Source: Heliopora coerulea (taxonomy: Eukaryota > Cnidaria > Anthozoa > Scleralcyonacea > Helioporidae). Taken from it: 64,000 bases of DNA. Where the stretch lies: the NCBI GenBank assembly GCA_030142905.1, contig JASJOG010000114.1, forward strand, positions 586,001 to 650,000. Reading direction: 5' to 3'. The position numbers and the translations under genes were made by a program. The notes under the pieces were generated by a model. The model did no database searches and was not told the origin of the DNA. It saw nothing but the letters and a program-made list of their open reading frames with translations. How positions within the stretch are numbered: the stretch's first letter is position 1; every line of letters starts with the position of its first letter. Below, in pieces: positions 37,051 to 48,307 of this stretch.

Positions 37051-38455
37051 AGTTAGTTTTGCTGTTTGGAAGTTTTTAAGATAAAGCGAAGTGAGTTCCT
37101 GCAGACGAAGTTCGAAGAAGCGGTTTTTCGGAACTACTGGTAGATGGCGAAGTCGGTTTGGGATGATTTTTCACACTTCTTCTTTTCATCATTAGGAAGA
37201 CTTCTGTGGAGTTAGTTTTGCGGTTTTGAAGTTTTTGAGAGCGAGCGAAGTGAATTCTTGCGGTCAAAGTTAGAAGATCTTGTTTGTGCAAATACCAACG
37301 GTCAAAGAAGAAAAATTTGAATAATCTGGAACATGTCAGTTGTGTTTTGACAGGTTCTCAAGTGGTACTTGAGTTGATTTGCATAACCCAAATTGTTTTT
37401 TCGAATTTTGTGTGTGAAAGCGAAGTCGGATTAGGATGATTTTTCTTAAACTGTTCTTTTCAGCATTGGGAAGACTTCTGTGGAGTTTGTTTTGCAGCTT
37501 GGAAGTTTTTGAGAGCGAGTGAAGCGACTGCTTGTAGGTGAAGTTAATGCAACGGCGATTGCGATGCTTCTCAAGTGGTACTTGAGTTGATTTACATAAT
37601 CCAAATTGTTTTTTTCAAATTTTGCGAGGGATAGTGAGGTCAGTTTGGTATGATTTTTTATAAGGTTGTTCTTTTCAGCGTTGGGAAGACTTCTGTGGAG
37701 TTTGTTTTGCAGTTTGGAAATTTTTGACAGCCAGCGAAGCGACTTCTTGTAGGCAAAGCTGATGGGACGGCTAATGCAATGCGAGTTCTTCAAATGGTCT
37801 GTGACATGTCAACTTTTGACAGCCTGGTCTCTTGAAAATTTTGAATTTGAAGCGAAGCACTTAGAAAAGCATGATTTTTAAGTGGATATGGTTTACAAAG
37901 AATCTCAAAGGTACAACGAAGATCAGCATGAGTGAAGATCAACTTAGACTTTTGTGGAGTTTGTTTCGCGTTTAGAATGTTTTTGGGACAATGCAAAGTG
38001 AGTTCTTGTAGTTCATGTTAATGTGAAGTGTGGTATCTGTGATATGTTAAGTTTTTTTGACAGAATAAGCGAATTCATGGATGATAAGTGTGAATGATCA
38101 TGCATTTATACATCAGTGAAGCTTTTATTGTTGTTAGGTAAGTTTAATGGAATTATAGTAATACATCGGAATTAAATTGTTGAAGCAGTCTTGAATATTT
38201 TAAGTTTCTAAGTAATGATAGAGGACTTTTGGTCGTTTTGAGAGACATAGGAGTTTTCAGAAACGTTTGGGTAGGTATCTCAATATCGTCACACGTTGCT
38301 ATTCCATAAAATCCATCTGTTTTGTATACAATGGGTTGTGTTGGTTGGTAATCTGGATAAGGATGACTCCAGTCGCCGAATTTTCTTCCATTACCGTTAT
38401 GAAATATTGTTGTGGTGAATTCATAGTTTAATATTTTGTAATTGATGAATAATGG

Positions 38456-38788
38456 TCAACAGTTACAATATGTTTCTGGGTTAGTTCTTCTTCTATCCCA
38501 TCCTATGCTGTATTTTGAAATAAATTTATAGAAGGTGGAAGCTGAAAATGGATGTTTGCTGGACCACCAAATTAACCAGTGTTGATGTTCTCCTTGTAAT
38601 TCTTGGCTGATAGTTTTCGATCTCCTGTTTGTTTGTTTTACGTAACTGAGAGAAGGACATAAATTTGTTTTGTTTTCGCATTCTATTACCAAAAAATAAT
38701 ATTTGTCCGGTCTGGCTTTGAGATATGGTCTTGCTATTTCTTCTAGACAATTTAAAGCTGTGATTGATTGAACTTGTTTTACATCCAT
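38456..38788 (-). pseudogene. Unknown protein with EHQHWLIWW motif, 110 aa
   Basis: An open 110-codon frame. Its C-terminal half (EHQHWLIWWSSKHPFSASTF, then GWDRRRTNPETYCNC) is clearly related to the plus-strand protein at 39296 (KHFHWVIWWDSCLPFS). The first half has no recognisable domain. The related protein has an H-hydrophobic-H pattern reminiscent of HUH endonucleases of parvovirus-like Rep proteins, but here the motif is degenerate. The gap 38789-39295 shows an AT-rich non-coding stretch with a possible splice acceptor near 39030. Confidence 0.4.
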
Positions 38789-39295
38789 GTTGATATTTGG
38801 TGTGAAAATTTTGATTTTTGAGGGTTAATTTCAGAATTATATATGATTTATGGTTGTTGTGGAAATTTGAGTGATTTGTAGTGTGAATTAATTAAAATTG
38901 ATGGTTCTTAGGGTAATTGAAGTATGTGTTGGTTTAGTGTAAAGTAATTAATTCAAGTTGGTTTTATTAGGGAAATTTAAGTGTTTTGTTTTTATAAATT
39001 TATGAAATTTTAATTATTTTTTGTAGACAAAAGTAAGTATTCAGGTGAAAGAATTTGTAAGGTCAGTGGGACAATGATGACGCATTTAAATTATCCAATG
39101 GATTTATATCAATGTAAATTGTTTGATGTGTCGATGTTTGATTTTTTTTCGGATGAAATGTTGAAATGATAAAACAGCGATTTTGTCGTGGTAACAAATT
39201 TAAACTCTTTAAGCGTATATTACTCTTCATCTTCTCCTACTTTATCTTAAATTACCATTCACCATGGTATCTACGTATTTAAAAACTGTGTTTAA

Positions 39296-39718
39296 ATGTT
39301 GAAATATTTGTTTGAAAGGAAAGATAGGTATCGTTGCTTGATTATGCAAGGTGATCAAGAAGGCTTGTGTAATTATTTGTGTGGTAAGGGAACGATGATT
39401 GTAAATGAGATGGTTAGCGAGTTTGTGCAAGGAAAGCATTTTCATTGGGTGATTTGGTGGGATTCTTGTCTTCCGTTTTCCCATTGTTCAATGAACAGAT
39501 TTATGAAAATTTGGGAAAAAGATTGGGATAGTTTAAGGTTTAATCCTAAGACATCATCCAATTGTGAACCTTTATAAGCTTCACGACAAGTATATCAGTT
39601 GGAAAATGTTGTGGAGATGTTTAAAAATACTGATACTTGTAAAGTATTGGATTGCAGTTATCTTCCTTCATGTTGGGGAGAATTTGTGAGACAAGTAAAT
39701 GAAAAAAAAGGTGATTAA
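39296..39718 (+). pseudogene. Unknown protein with H-x-H motif (possible HUH/Rep-like), one in-frame stop
   Basis: The open frame 39296-39577 is followed, in the same frame, by a further open stretch to 39718 after a single TAA. The motif HFHWVIWW fits the HUH pattern (two histidines separated by one hydrophobic residue, followed by hydrophobics) used by rolling-circle initiators, and a tyrosine lies about 60 residues later (RQVYQLENV). The protein is related to the minus-strand ORF at 38456, indicating duplication with inversion. Without a structure prediction the HUH reading is speculative. Confidence 0.4.
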
Positions 39719-39780
39719 ATTTGTGGAAGAATAAATGTTTTGTAATTTATTTAAAATTTTATTAATTTTATATTTTCTAG

Positions 39781-40684
39781 ACTTAAATTAGTTCGATAAT
39801 GAAGGTGAGTTTATTCTTTGGTTTCAAATTGAATAATGTGTGGAGGTTTATGTGTTTACCTAATGCTTTGTAATCTTTATTTGAAATATTACACAGTATT
39901 GGCTGGATATATGAAAACATTTTAATTCATGAATAAAATATGTGAAAGTTTTCTTGTGTTGTAGAACATGTTTGATGTGGTCAATTATATGCTTGAGATA
40001 TTGTAAAGGAAAAAAGTTGTTTTTTGATCTCTTTTCGGTTAGAGTTAGGATAACTTTAAGTTCTTGCAATGAGGAAACCCATCCCTTCGGGGAGCATGGT
40101 TGAGATGGATGTATGCCAAATGCGCTGCACATTGCACTTTCTCTTCTCACGTGAGTCAACTTGCCCTTCAGGGTACAGGTATTCTAGATGAAAACAGGCT
40201 GGCTTATTGTTACCTTAGCATGCCTAAGGGGATCCAAAAAATTATCTTTTTCTTTTATATTATCCCATGCAAAAATTGACCAATAAAATGTTTTGTGGAT
40301 GACTTCTTTAAGATATAGTATTGACTGGATATATGAAAATTCTTTTAGATGTTTACTGGAATGGAAGTGAGTGGAATATATGGTTGGTATTATGATAAAA
40401 TTAAGGAACTGATACAAGATTTGGAACTTAATAATGAAGATTATTCTATTTCTCAAATGTATTATTTGAATGAAAAAATAACTATACTTGTGGACTTGTT
40501 ATTGCTTTTGGTGAAGCATGTGAATTTGATGCTTTACAAATTGAAAAAAGAGAAGAAAGACTAATTTTGTTAACTTTATTTTAGAATGGATGAACTTGAT
40601 TATAGATTTGGAATGGACCCAATTATTGATTTACATAAATCGGAAATTTCTTATTTGTTTAAAAGTAAGCAAGATGTGGATGTT
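39781..40684 (+). CDS. Possible spliced small genes (M-K exon, 71-aa ORF, short ORF)
   Basis: An acceptor-like TTTTCTAG (to about 39780) precedes ATGAAG with a donor GTGAGT at about 39805; an acceptor TTTTAG lies directly before ATG at 40349, opening 71 codons (40349-40564) that form hydrophobic and charged helices. Another TTTTAG near 40583 precedes a further short frame to about 40713. These fit small intron-containing genes as at 47921. A partial repeat (TGGATATATGAAAA near 39905 and 40328) brackets the first candidate intron, which contains a GC-rich segment near 40060-40160. No family recognised; 40720-41190 has no gene. Confidence 0.35.
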
Positions 40685-41231
40685 GTTATTGATTGTTTGT
40701 TATCATTGGGATAAAAAATGAAAATAACAGTTTATGAAATAATGAAACGAACTGAAACTTTTGTAGAAGGATGAGAATTTATTTGAAAACTTAAAGTGTA
40801 AAGTAGTATACATGAATGAATTGAAGTTAATTTATATTAATACAACCTGGATAATGAATTACTACTTTTCTATATAAATTTACCATAAAAGAAAAGGTAT
40901 TTTCATGAATACATCTTTTCATAATATAAGCTAGTTTGCTAAGAATATTTGAAGAAAATTGAAAGAACTAAATCTAAATTGTTTTTATTAATATGATTAA
41001 GTAAAATTTCTGCAATAAAACTATTATGGTATTCTCCTTTATTAGTACATAAAATTTTGCAAGGAAAAAATGTTGGTATTTTTTTTTGTTGTTATTATAA
41101 TATGTGATTTCCAGCCTGGTGCTATAATGTTTTCACTATTTGTTTGAGATAATAAGGTAATTTCACACATTGTTTCATGCTCACGACACTCCAGGGTTTT
41201 CTCCGAATAATTCAAGGGCAATCCTAATCAC

Positions 41232-44200
41232 ATGGCGGTAGGACGCATCTTGTACAAGCTCTCAGTTTCAACTATTATTGTACTTTTTATATCTCTTATT
41301 TTAATCACCAAGCCAGATAAAAACTTAGCCAATGATGTGACATCAATCTTTGTTGTGACTAATATGGATATACATAATCTTCCAAGCCATAACTCTGGAA
41401 TTAAGCGACGACAGTGTTCAACCAGGATCAAATCGCCATCCTGTAAAGTCAGCACTGGAATTAACCTAATGAAACTATTTCTTGGAAGTTATCTTGTTCT
41501 TTTGTCTGGATATGTCAGTTTAAACCCTGGGCCTATAACAGATCCATGTGTTGTGTGCAAGAAAGGTTGCAAGAGAAATCAATGTGCAGTTCAATGTGAC
41601 TTATGGTGTCATGCAAAATGTGCTGGCATTACGAATGAAGAATATGAAAACATCGCTCAGCCAGGAGCAAACTGGTCTTGCAATGTCTGCTTATTCCCTG
41701 GTCTTGATAGTTTGGTGACTTTTGAACCTCTTATGGAAAGTTCCACTGTGGAGAAAAACAGCATTGAACCAAACATTAATATTCACTTGTTGTGAGGCTT
41801 AAAGATTGCTCATCTTAATGTTAATCAATTGGTGAATAAGATTGACAGTATTAAAGAACTACTTTCCATCTATTCTTTCGATATTCTGGCCCTTACAGAG
41901 ACGTGGTTGACCCCTGATATAACTAACGATGAGATTTACATTCCCGGCTATTCGATTGTTTGAAGAGATAGACAAAATTCAGTTAAGAGCTGTAGGGGTG
42001 GGACCTTGGTCTTTGCACGGGATAGTATTCTGTTTGTGGTGAAATCTGACTTTATGAACAACACTGATTTTGAAAGCATTTGGCTGGACATTAACAGATC
42101 TCATTGCAGGTGTTTGACTTTGTGTTGTACATATAGACCTGGCGACCAGAATATCGACGAATTTATTAGCTATTTAGATCACTGCTTAGAAGACGTGGAT
42201 CTTGATAACTCAGAAGTTTTACTGACCGGAGACTTCAATGTTGATTATTCAACAAAGAAAAATCCGTTATGTTGTAAACTTGATGAATTTGCATCCAAGA
42301 ACAGTCTAAGTCAAATTGTTTGTGAACCAGCTGAGAATTCCAGCACTACAATAGACCTGATCCTGGTTAACAATGCCCATAGAATTGTGCAGTGTAATGT
42401 TTTGTATTCAAGCATCAGTGATCACAATCCTGTCTTTTGTGTTTTGAAGGGAGGTGTTAAGAAGATGCCGCCAAAAGTATTTGAATATCGCTCATTTAAG
42501 AATTTTGAAAAGGACAGATTCTTACGTCATCTTAAAAATATACCGTGGAGTTCAATTGAAAGTGTCCAAGATATCGATGATGGAATACATCTGTGGGAGA
42601 GACTATTCAAAGACATTGCAGATCAACATGCGCCACTAAAAACAAAGAACGCAAAAGCAAATCAAACACCTTGGCTAACAACAAAACTACTTGAAGTATG
42701 CCGAGATCGCGACTATCATCGGAGAAAGGCTCAAGCTACCACTGCCAGATGTATTGTAAATTAAGAAATTATGCCAACCATGAAGATAAATGGCTTAAAT
42801 CAGAATATTACTGCAAACTCATTGAAGAAGCAAGCAAAAACAGCTCTAAGATGTGGAAAGCTATTAAGGAAACCTTGCCTTCTAAATGTCAAAATGACAT
42901 AAATGCTGTGTCTGTTGATGGTAAACTACGAACGGATCCCAAGGGGATTGCTGAAAGTTTAAATAAGCATTTTTCAAGTATTGGCAAGAAACAAACAAAA
43001 GTCTTCTCATCAACAAAGCATTACCAACGCACAACTTCATATTCCAGTTTTGAATTTCAGGCAGTTTCAACAGGGTTTGTTAAAAAACAGTTAAGTCAGT
43101 TAAAAACAAGGCTATCGGTCTGGACAAAATTAGTGCCTGCTTGCTCTGTAACGGCGCTGCTGTCCTTGCTCCATCTCTACTTTACATCATTAACTTATTT
43201 TTTAATATGGGGCAGTTTCCTAAGTCATGGAAATGTGCTAAGGTAACTGCCTTATTTAAGCAGGTGATAAAACAGACAAGGATAACTATCGTCCAATATC
43301 CATCCTTCCTACAGTGAGTAAAGTTATAGAGAGGGCTGTACACTCAATTGTATCATTATTTAGAAGCCAATCATCTGTTGGCCATTAACCAATTTGGATT
43401 TAGATGTGGTAGGCCCACAGCTCTTGCACTCTCAGTTTACTGATGAGGTCCTTGGAAACATGGACAATGGGTTAATTAATGGTATTGTGTTTATTGATCT
43501 TAAGAAGGCATTCGATACTGTGGACCATACCATCATGCTCCAGAACCTGAAGAGTCTGGGGATAAGGAGCATACATCTTGCATGGTTCAATCTCTCATCT
43601 CATACACAGAGCACAGTGGTTGGTCAGACCTCATCAACAACACACAAGGTCACTGTGGGAGTTCCTCAGGGGTCCATTCTTGGTCCTCTATTGTTTTCTA
43701 TCTATATGAATGAACTACCCAGCTGCCTAATTAACACTACTGTAACATTATTTGCTGATGATACAGCAATTTATTGTTCTTCAAAATCAGCCTCAGAGTT
43801 ACAGCAGCTTTTGAATGAGGACCTATATCGACTTGATCAGTGGCTTGCAGACCATAAACTTACTTTGAATATTAGTAAATCTAAATTCATGCTAATTGGG
43901 GGAACGAACAGACTCAAATCCTTTAACCAAGTAACTCTAAATATTAACAATGAACAACTGGATAAGGTAGAGTCTTTTAAATACTTGGGCGTGGTTATTC
44001 ATGAGACCTGGTCAGACAATGTAGACTATGTTTGCAATAAAGCATATAAACGGACTAGAATTCTTCAAAGAATAAAGCATCTACTACCAATGGCTACAAG
44101 AAAATTGTTTGTTGAGACAATGATCTTGCCTATATTAGATTATGGAGACATTGTATGGGGTGAAAAGCATAATCTAATTTTGATGCAGAAGATCCAAGTC

Positions 44201-44647
44201 ATCCAGAATACTGTTGCCAAAGTAATTTTAGATAGACCTAAATGATCATTGGCTACTGAAGCTCTAGTTGATTTAAATAGGCAAACGATCTCAGTGAGAC
44301 GACACATGCATTGTCTCATTTTTACCTGCAAGAGAATGAATGGTCTCTTGGACTGGGATTTTAATTTTTCATCATTTGCTGATATTCATAACTATAACAC
44401 GCAGGATAAGAACAATCTTAAACCACATTCCAACAAAACCTGGGGACAAAATCGCTTTGTATGTCACTGTGTTGATGATTGGAACAGTCTCCCTGACAAA
44501 CTAGAAATTTACCTTTTAATAGTTTTAAGACTGCAATTATCAATTCTTAACTTTTCTGACTTTTATCTTTTTAGATTTACTCATATATATAGATATATAT
44601 ATATACGTGAACGTTTAGGTTTACGAAATGCAAAGAGGGCTCAATAA
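41232..44647 (+). pseudogene. LINE polyprotein: PHD finger, endonuclease, reverse transcriptase
   Basis: The PHD finger (41541-41695) has a C4HC3-like pattern (CVVCKKGCKRNQC, CDLWCHAKC, WSCNVC). The endonuclease follows after a stop (about 41806-42740) with LTETWL, the TGDFNVDY catalytic motif and the ISDHNPV motif. Reverse transcriptase spans about 43250-44245 with FIDLKKAFDTVDH, GVPQGSILGPLLF and the FADDT active-site motif. A C-terminal segment (44249-44647) completes it. Breaks occur near 41793, 41962, 42762, 43245, 43380 and 44245. In active relatives the protein nicks DNA and primes reverse transcription there. Confidence 0.8.
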
Positions 44648-44672
44648 CACAAAGAAAGAGCAAATGGGATTA

Positions 44673-44780
44673 TATCGCTTACCTCGAAAGGTCACTACAG
44701 CCTGTTTCATCTTGGAAACAGGCTGTAGTGACTTTTTGAGGTAAGCGATATATATATATATATATATATATATTGTAATT
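44673..44780. repeat. Foldback hairpin with TA tract
   Basis: Nearly perfect arms (TATCGCTTACCTC...TCACTACAGCCTG and their inverse) of about 35 bp with a short loop, adjoining a (TA)n run at 44748-44772. This is typical of a small MITE inserted in a TA-rich site. 44883-45061 holds AT-rich sequence without a gene. Confidence 0.6.
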
Positions 44781-45061
44781 TTATGTTCATATTTTTAGGG
44801 CCTCACTGAAAATCACAATTGTGAGTGAGCTCCCAGATGAAAGAACATTTTAAATTGAATTAAATTAAATTAAATTAAAAAAATTAAAATTAAAGATCTT
44901 ATATCTATTACAGGTTTTATTTTATAATAATGTAATGTGTTAAATTTTATCTGTATGTTTAATTCACATTGATTTTAAATTTTTTCCTTTAACTGTAAAG
45001 TTACTAAAAGGTTTTTCTATAATTTGTTGGAATAATGATATATTATGACAACAGGAAGTAT

Positions 45062-45502
45062 TTATGTGTTCTGATGTTCTTCTTTTGGTATTTTTTCAAT
45101 CACATCTGTTGAAAATTTTTGTAGTTTTCTTTTGTAAGTTGATTTTTTCGGAATTGTCAGAATTGTTTGTAGATGCGATATTTCTGGTATCGTTTCTTTT
45201 GGTGTTGTGTTGATAATTTTCTGTTGGTAATGATTGGAGGAGGTTGGAGATTGTAGTTTGGTTGTTGTTGTTGTTGTGTTCAAACAGCAATATGTCATGA
45301 AATTCTGAGAAGAAAGAATTTGTTGGATCGGGGAATTTTTTAATGTTTCTTGAGGTTGAATTTGATTCATCAAGAATAATGTTGTTGAAATTTGAATTTG
45401 ATTCATCAAGGATAATGTTGCTGAAATTTGACTCGTCGAAGATTAATTGTTCGATGTTATTGCAATTTGAATTGGCACCAGTGAATATAAGTTCGTCCAT
45501 CT
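45062..45502 (-). pseudogene. Asparagine-rich low-complexity protein
   Basis: Two overlapping minus-strand frames (45096-45500 and 45062-45409). The longer is rich in Asn/Ser/Asp with two or three repeats of an IILDESNS unit near its start and a poly-Asn tract (HNNNNNQ) in the middle. No domain recognised. 45503-46218 contains only short minus-strand frames and no identifiable gene. Confidence 0.35.
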
Positions 45503-46218
45503 TGAGGCTTGAATCAGAGTTAATATCGCTTTGTTTTCAGTTGTGGTTGTTGTTTGTGAAGATAAGTTGTATAGATAAATGGTTTGCCATGATAATGTAA
45601 ATGCTTTTAAGCTTTTAAAAATGTTTGATGTTAATGACAAGTCTTTTGTGAAGTCACGTGGAATGGCTGACATTAGTTGATGAAATACAGAGTATAATGT
45701 ATAATGTTTGAATAAGTATGTTGGGTGCAAAAGTTAGTTGAAATGTTCTGTTGTCATTTGTACTGTTTGTTCTGTTAATGAATAATTTTATTAATTTGAT
45801 AAGATAATCTTATTTTATGAAGAAAATATTTCTTGTTTCGCTTATCCATGTAACAGAAATAAGTAAAGTCCATGGATTGTTTTGTGATAAATCTTCTCTG
45901 AATTCTGCCAGATGTTCTGTACCAATTCCCTTTAGATGACTTCTGTTGGTAAGCTTTTTGAGAAAGCAGCAAGCTTTAACCCATTTTATGTCTCATCTTG
46001 TGGCTTTGTTGATATATATTAATTCATAAATTAGTTGTGTGAACCATTCCAAGTTTTGTTTTATGAATTGAAATCCTTGATTGACAATAAGTTGTAAATC
46101 GCGATGATTTGAGCAACAGTAAACCATTTTTTGACTAATAATAATGTGGTGTTTTGAACTTTTAAAGTTAAAATATTCGTTAAAATTATACGAAAATGTC
46201 ATAAATATAAAAGAAATT

Positions 46219-46521
46219 TTAATTATAAGGGAAAATACTTGAGAAAATTAGATTTATAAGGAGAACACTTAAAAAGTTGTGATTTTTGAGGAGATTAAAT
46301 AAAAGAGATAAGCTAATTTGAATAATAGTTAATATAAGTAACCAATATTTATAAGTGCTATATTTTGCAATGTCTTGTGGAAATTTTGAATCATTCAAGA
46401 GTTCATTTAAACATAAAGAAATATTTCTTACAGATATTGCATTTCTGAAGAAAAAGAATATATTATTTATTCGAACCAAGGATATTTCTGGTGAAAAAGA
46501 ACAATTGTTATCCTTCAACAT
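46219..46521 (-). CDS. Small membrane protein, 100 aa
   Basis: An open frame with a hydrophilic N-terminal half containing a NELLNDSKFPQDIAKYS segment, then two hydrophobic segments (YWLLILTIIQISLSLLFNLL and FLSVLLINLIFSSIF). It is divergent from the TNF-receptor-like gene 112 bp away, so the two could share regulatory sequence. Membrane insertion is likely; no family recognised. Confidence 0.4.
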   Translation of the reverse strand: MLKDNNCSFSPEISLVRINNIFFFFRNAISVRNISLCLNELLNDSKFPQDIAKYSTYKYWLLILTIIQISLSLLFNLLKNHNFLSVLLINLIFSSIFPYN

Positions 46522-46633
46522 TTGTGATTGACATCAATTGGAAACATTATTCGAATCATCTCATTCGTTGGTGAATCATTGGTTGAAAATTGATTGGGAA
46601 AGTGGTAAAGCAATAGAAATTTAGGTAAAGAAA

Positions 46634-47093
46634 ATGTTTTGGTTCATTTTGTTCATGGTTATTTCTGCCACCAAGGAACAAGATCTACCAAAGTTAACAT
46701 GTCTTCATGGAATTTTTGTGGTTAAAAAGGACACTATATTCTGTGTACCTTGTATTACTTGTCCACAAGGAATGGAACCTGCTGTGAAATGTGTTCATAA
46801 CATTCTTTACAAAGACTATATTGAGTGTGAATGCTTTCCATGCAAAACAGGATATTATTCTGATGGATTTGGAACTGACTCTTGTAAAAAGTGTAAAATA
46901 TGTTGGAAATATGAGGAACTTTGTGGACCTGAAACTAATTCAGGTTGTCAAATTAATTCAGAGACATCTTAAAACAAAGAGGTCAAAAAACAATTGGGTT
47001 GACAGAAATTTTATTTGCTTTAATTATTTGTTTGACTGTATTACATGCTTTACTTGTTATTTGTCTTAGTTTGTTAAGAAAATTAAAATGTAT
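46634..47093 (+). pseudogene. TNF-receptor-like protein: signal peptide, cysteine-rich domain, membrane segment after a frameshift
   Basis: Residues 1-12 form a hydrophobic signal peptide (MFWFILFMVISA). The mature part to residue 112 has 13 cysteines in the spacing of TNF-receptor cysteine-rich repeats, for example CVPCITCPQGMEPAVKC and CECFPCKTGYYSDGFGTDSC, then CKKCKIC. The frame ends at 46972. In an overlapping frame a typical transmembrane segment (ILFALIICLTVLHALLVICL) follows to about 47093, so one frameshift separates ectodomain and anchor. Captured receptor homologues of this class act as decoys for host cytokines in some animal viruses; that role is inferred here. It may also be soluble. 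Confidence 0.65.
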
Positions 47094-47099
47094 TGGTTA

Positions 47100-47849
47100 A
47101 TTCTTATGTTTTTTCCAGTAATGTTTTCTGTAAAAATTAAATAATTCTGTGTTTGGTCTGTTGCGTTTTAAAGTATATCCCACTGGAATGAATTTGTTTT
47201 TTGCCATGTCTTTTATACCGATGTTTGTTTTTGATAATGATCTGAGGTCGTTTGCATATCATAGAGGTCCATCTGAGCTTCAACTGGCATCTATACATAT
47301 ATTGTTGGGAGTTGTTCCTTTGCAACAACTGTTTGGAGGTGTGAATGCTTTGTAAAGTTTTTATAATTTACCGCTGGTTGTTACTCTTCCAGCATATTGT
47401 CCTAATTTATGAAATCGTTTGAAAGGTTTCTCGTAACTAAATAATCCAAGTCCACTGTTAGGTACGGTGGATGGTTTGATTCTCAAGTTATTTTCTTTTG
47501 CTAAATGAATCCAACATTTATTTGTTTTCAATGGTTCTGTTTTTGAGTAGCCATCCCAGTTTTGTTCTGCTTTTACATCTTCATTTGGTTATAAAGAATC
47601 TATCCATGGTTAATGATAAGTTTTAATTCCAATATAAGAGTTTCCAAGTTTTTTGATTATATTTTGAATAGAATATATTTTCTTGTTAATACATTCTGGT
47701 AAAATCTTTGACTTGATGTTGTAATCCTTTTTGACATTTTGAAATTTCTTCCATGGTGTAAGGGAAAACGTGAAAAGGATCTCCTGTATTTTCAAAATGA
47801 TACAAGGCCTATTGAAAAAGAATTGTTGAGAATAAACAGTCTTCATCAT
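47100..47849 (-). pseudogene. SET-domain-like protein, broken
   Basis: The open N-terminal part is 47610-47849. Downstream, in adjoining frames, a GLGLFSYEKPF segment is followed by a QYAGRVT segment, as at the start of SET lysine-methyltransferase domains. A later segment has an aspartate-alanine pair, a YANDLRS motif and a SKTNI motif, like the conserved N-x-x-R/S region near the cofactor pocket. Two TGA stops there would be explained by C-to-T change of CGA codons. SET proteins methylate histones or other proteins. It converges with the TNF-receptor-like gene. Motif-level evidence only. Confidence 0.45.
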
Positions 47850-47920
47850 TGTCTGTAAAGCTTGCAGCTGATGTTGGTTTATTTGAATTATTTGTTTTGC
47901 AAATTTCGATTATTATAGAC

Positions 47921-48297
47921 ATGTTTGAGTGTCCCGGACTTCCTCCACTAATAAAGTGTGATGGTTGTGTGAGATCAGATGATGTGACTATAAATTATTA
48001 TGGTAAGTTTTTTTTTTTTTTAATTTGAATTCAATTAAAATAATCATTTATTTATATTTTTGTATTTAGGTGTTTGTCAGGATAGTGTTGATGGGTATAG
48101 AAATACTGATGCAGAAGTGCAAATGTGTTGCTGTAAATATTTGTTAGCAAGATTTTTGTTGAGTGTTTCTCAAAGAATCAATAGGTAAATGACTAAAATC
48201 GGTTTTATTCATGAAAAAATATTTTTTAAAAATGAATTTTTATTTTAGGTTGTTAAATCGATTGTTGGAAGAAGGGGAATTATCTGAAAGTGTATAA
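47921..48297 (+). CDS. Spliced small cysteine-rich protein, 81 aa, two micro-introns
   Basis: Exons 47921-48002, 48070-48184 and 48249-48297. Introns of 67 and 64 bp have GTAAGT or GTAAAT donors and ATTTAG or TTTTAG acceptors. Splicing gives one uninterrupted frame ending in TAA. The protein has seven cysteines (CDGC pair, QMCCCKY cluster) and a leucine-rich C-terminal helix. Intron size and signals fit host-type splicing of viral genes in the nucleus. It ends 11 bp before the polymerase start. Function unknown. Confidence 0.6.
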
Positions 48298-48307
48298 CTG
48301 GTTAAAG

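Larger units (their letters stand above)
33762..37900 (+). repeat. Left inverted end of element D with tandem units (interrupted)
   Basis: Excluding the insertion 34125-37050, about 1.2 kb. The outer 200 bp match 57830-58017 in inverse. Inside are diverged tandem units of roughly 110-250 bp marked by GGAAGACTTCTGTGGAGTT, seen near 34104, 37196, 37468 and 37682, with a weaker copy near 37950. The right end has three such units. From 37900 to 38455 I see no gene. Confidence 0.7.
41190..44882 (+). mobile_element. LINE (CR1/L2-like non-LTR retrotransposon) inserted in element D
   Basis: Contains, in order, a PHD-type zinc finger, an apurinic-type endonuclease and a reverse transcriptase in one direction, and ends in a short AATTA-type microsatellite tail (about 44850-44882). 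This order and tail style fit CR1/L2-group LINEs. The 5' boundary is approximate. It has several stops and frameshifts, so it is inactive, and it is further interrupted near its 3' end by a foldback hairpin (44673-44750). Confidence 0.75.

Noticed and set aside
40030..40235. GC-richer segment with CCCTTCGGGG hairpin, considered as a SINE or tRNA-like gene
   Set aside because: No recognisable A/B box pair, no terminal A tract and no target duplication; left unclassified.
41232..41795. PHD-finger host chromatin gene
   Set aside because: It is directly followed by endonuclease and reverse-transcriptase motifs in the same direction, the order of CR1/L2 LINE polyproteins.
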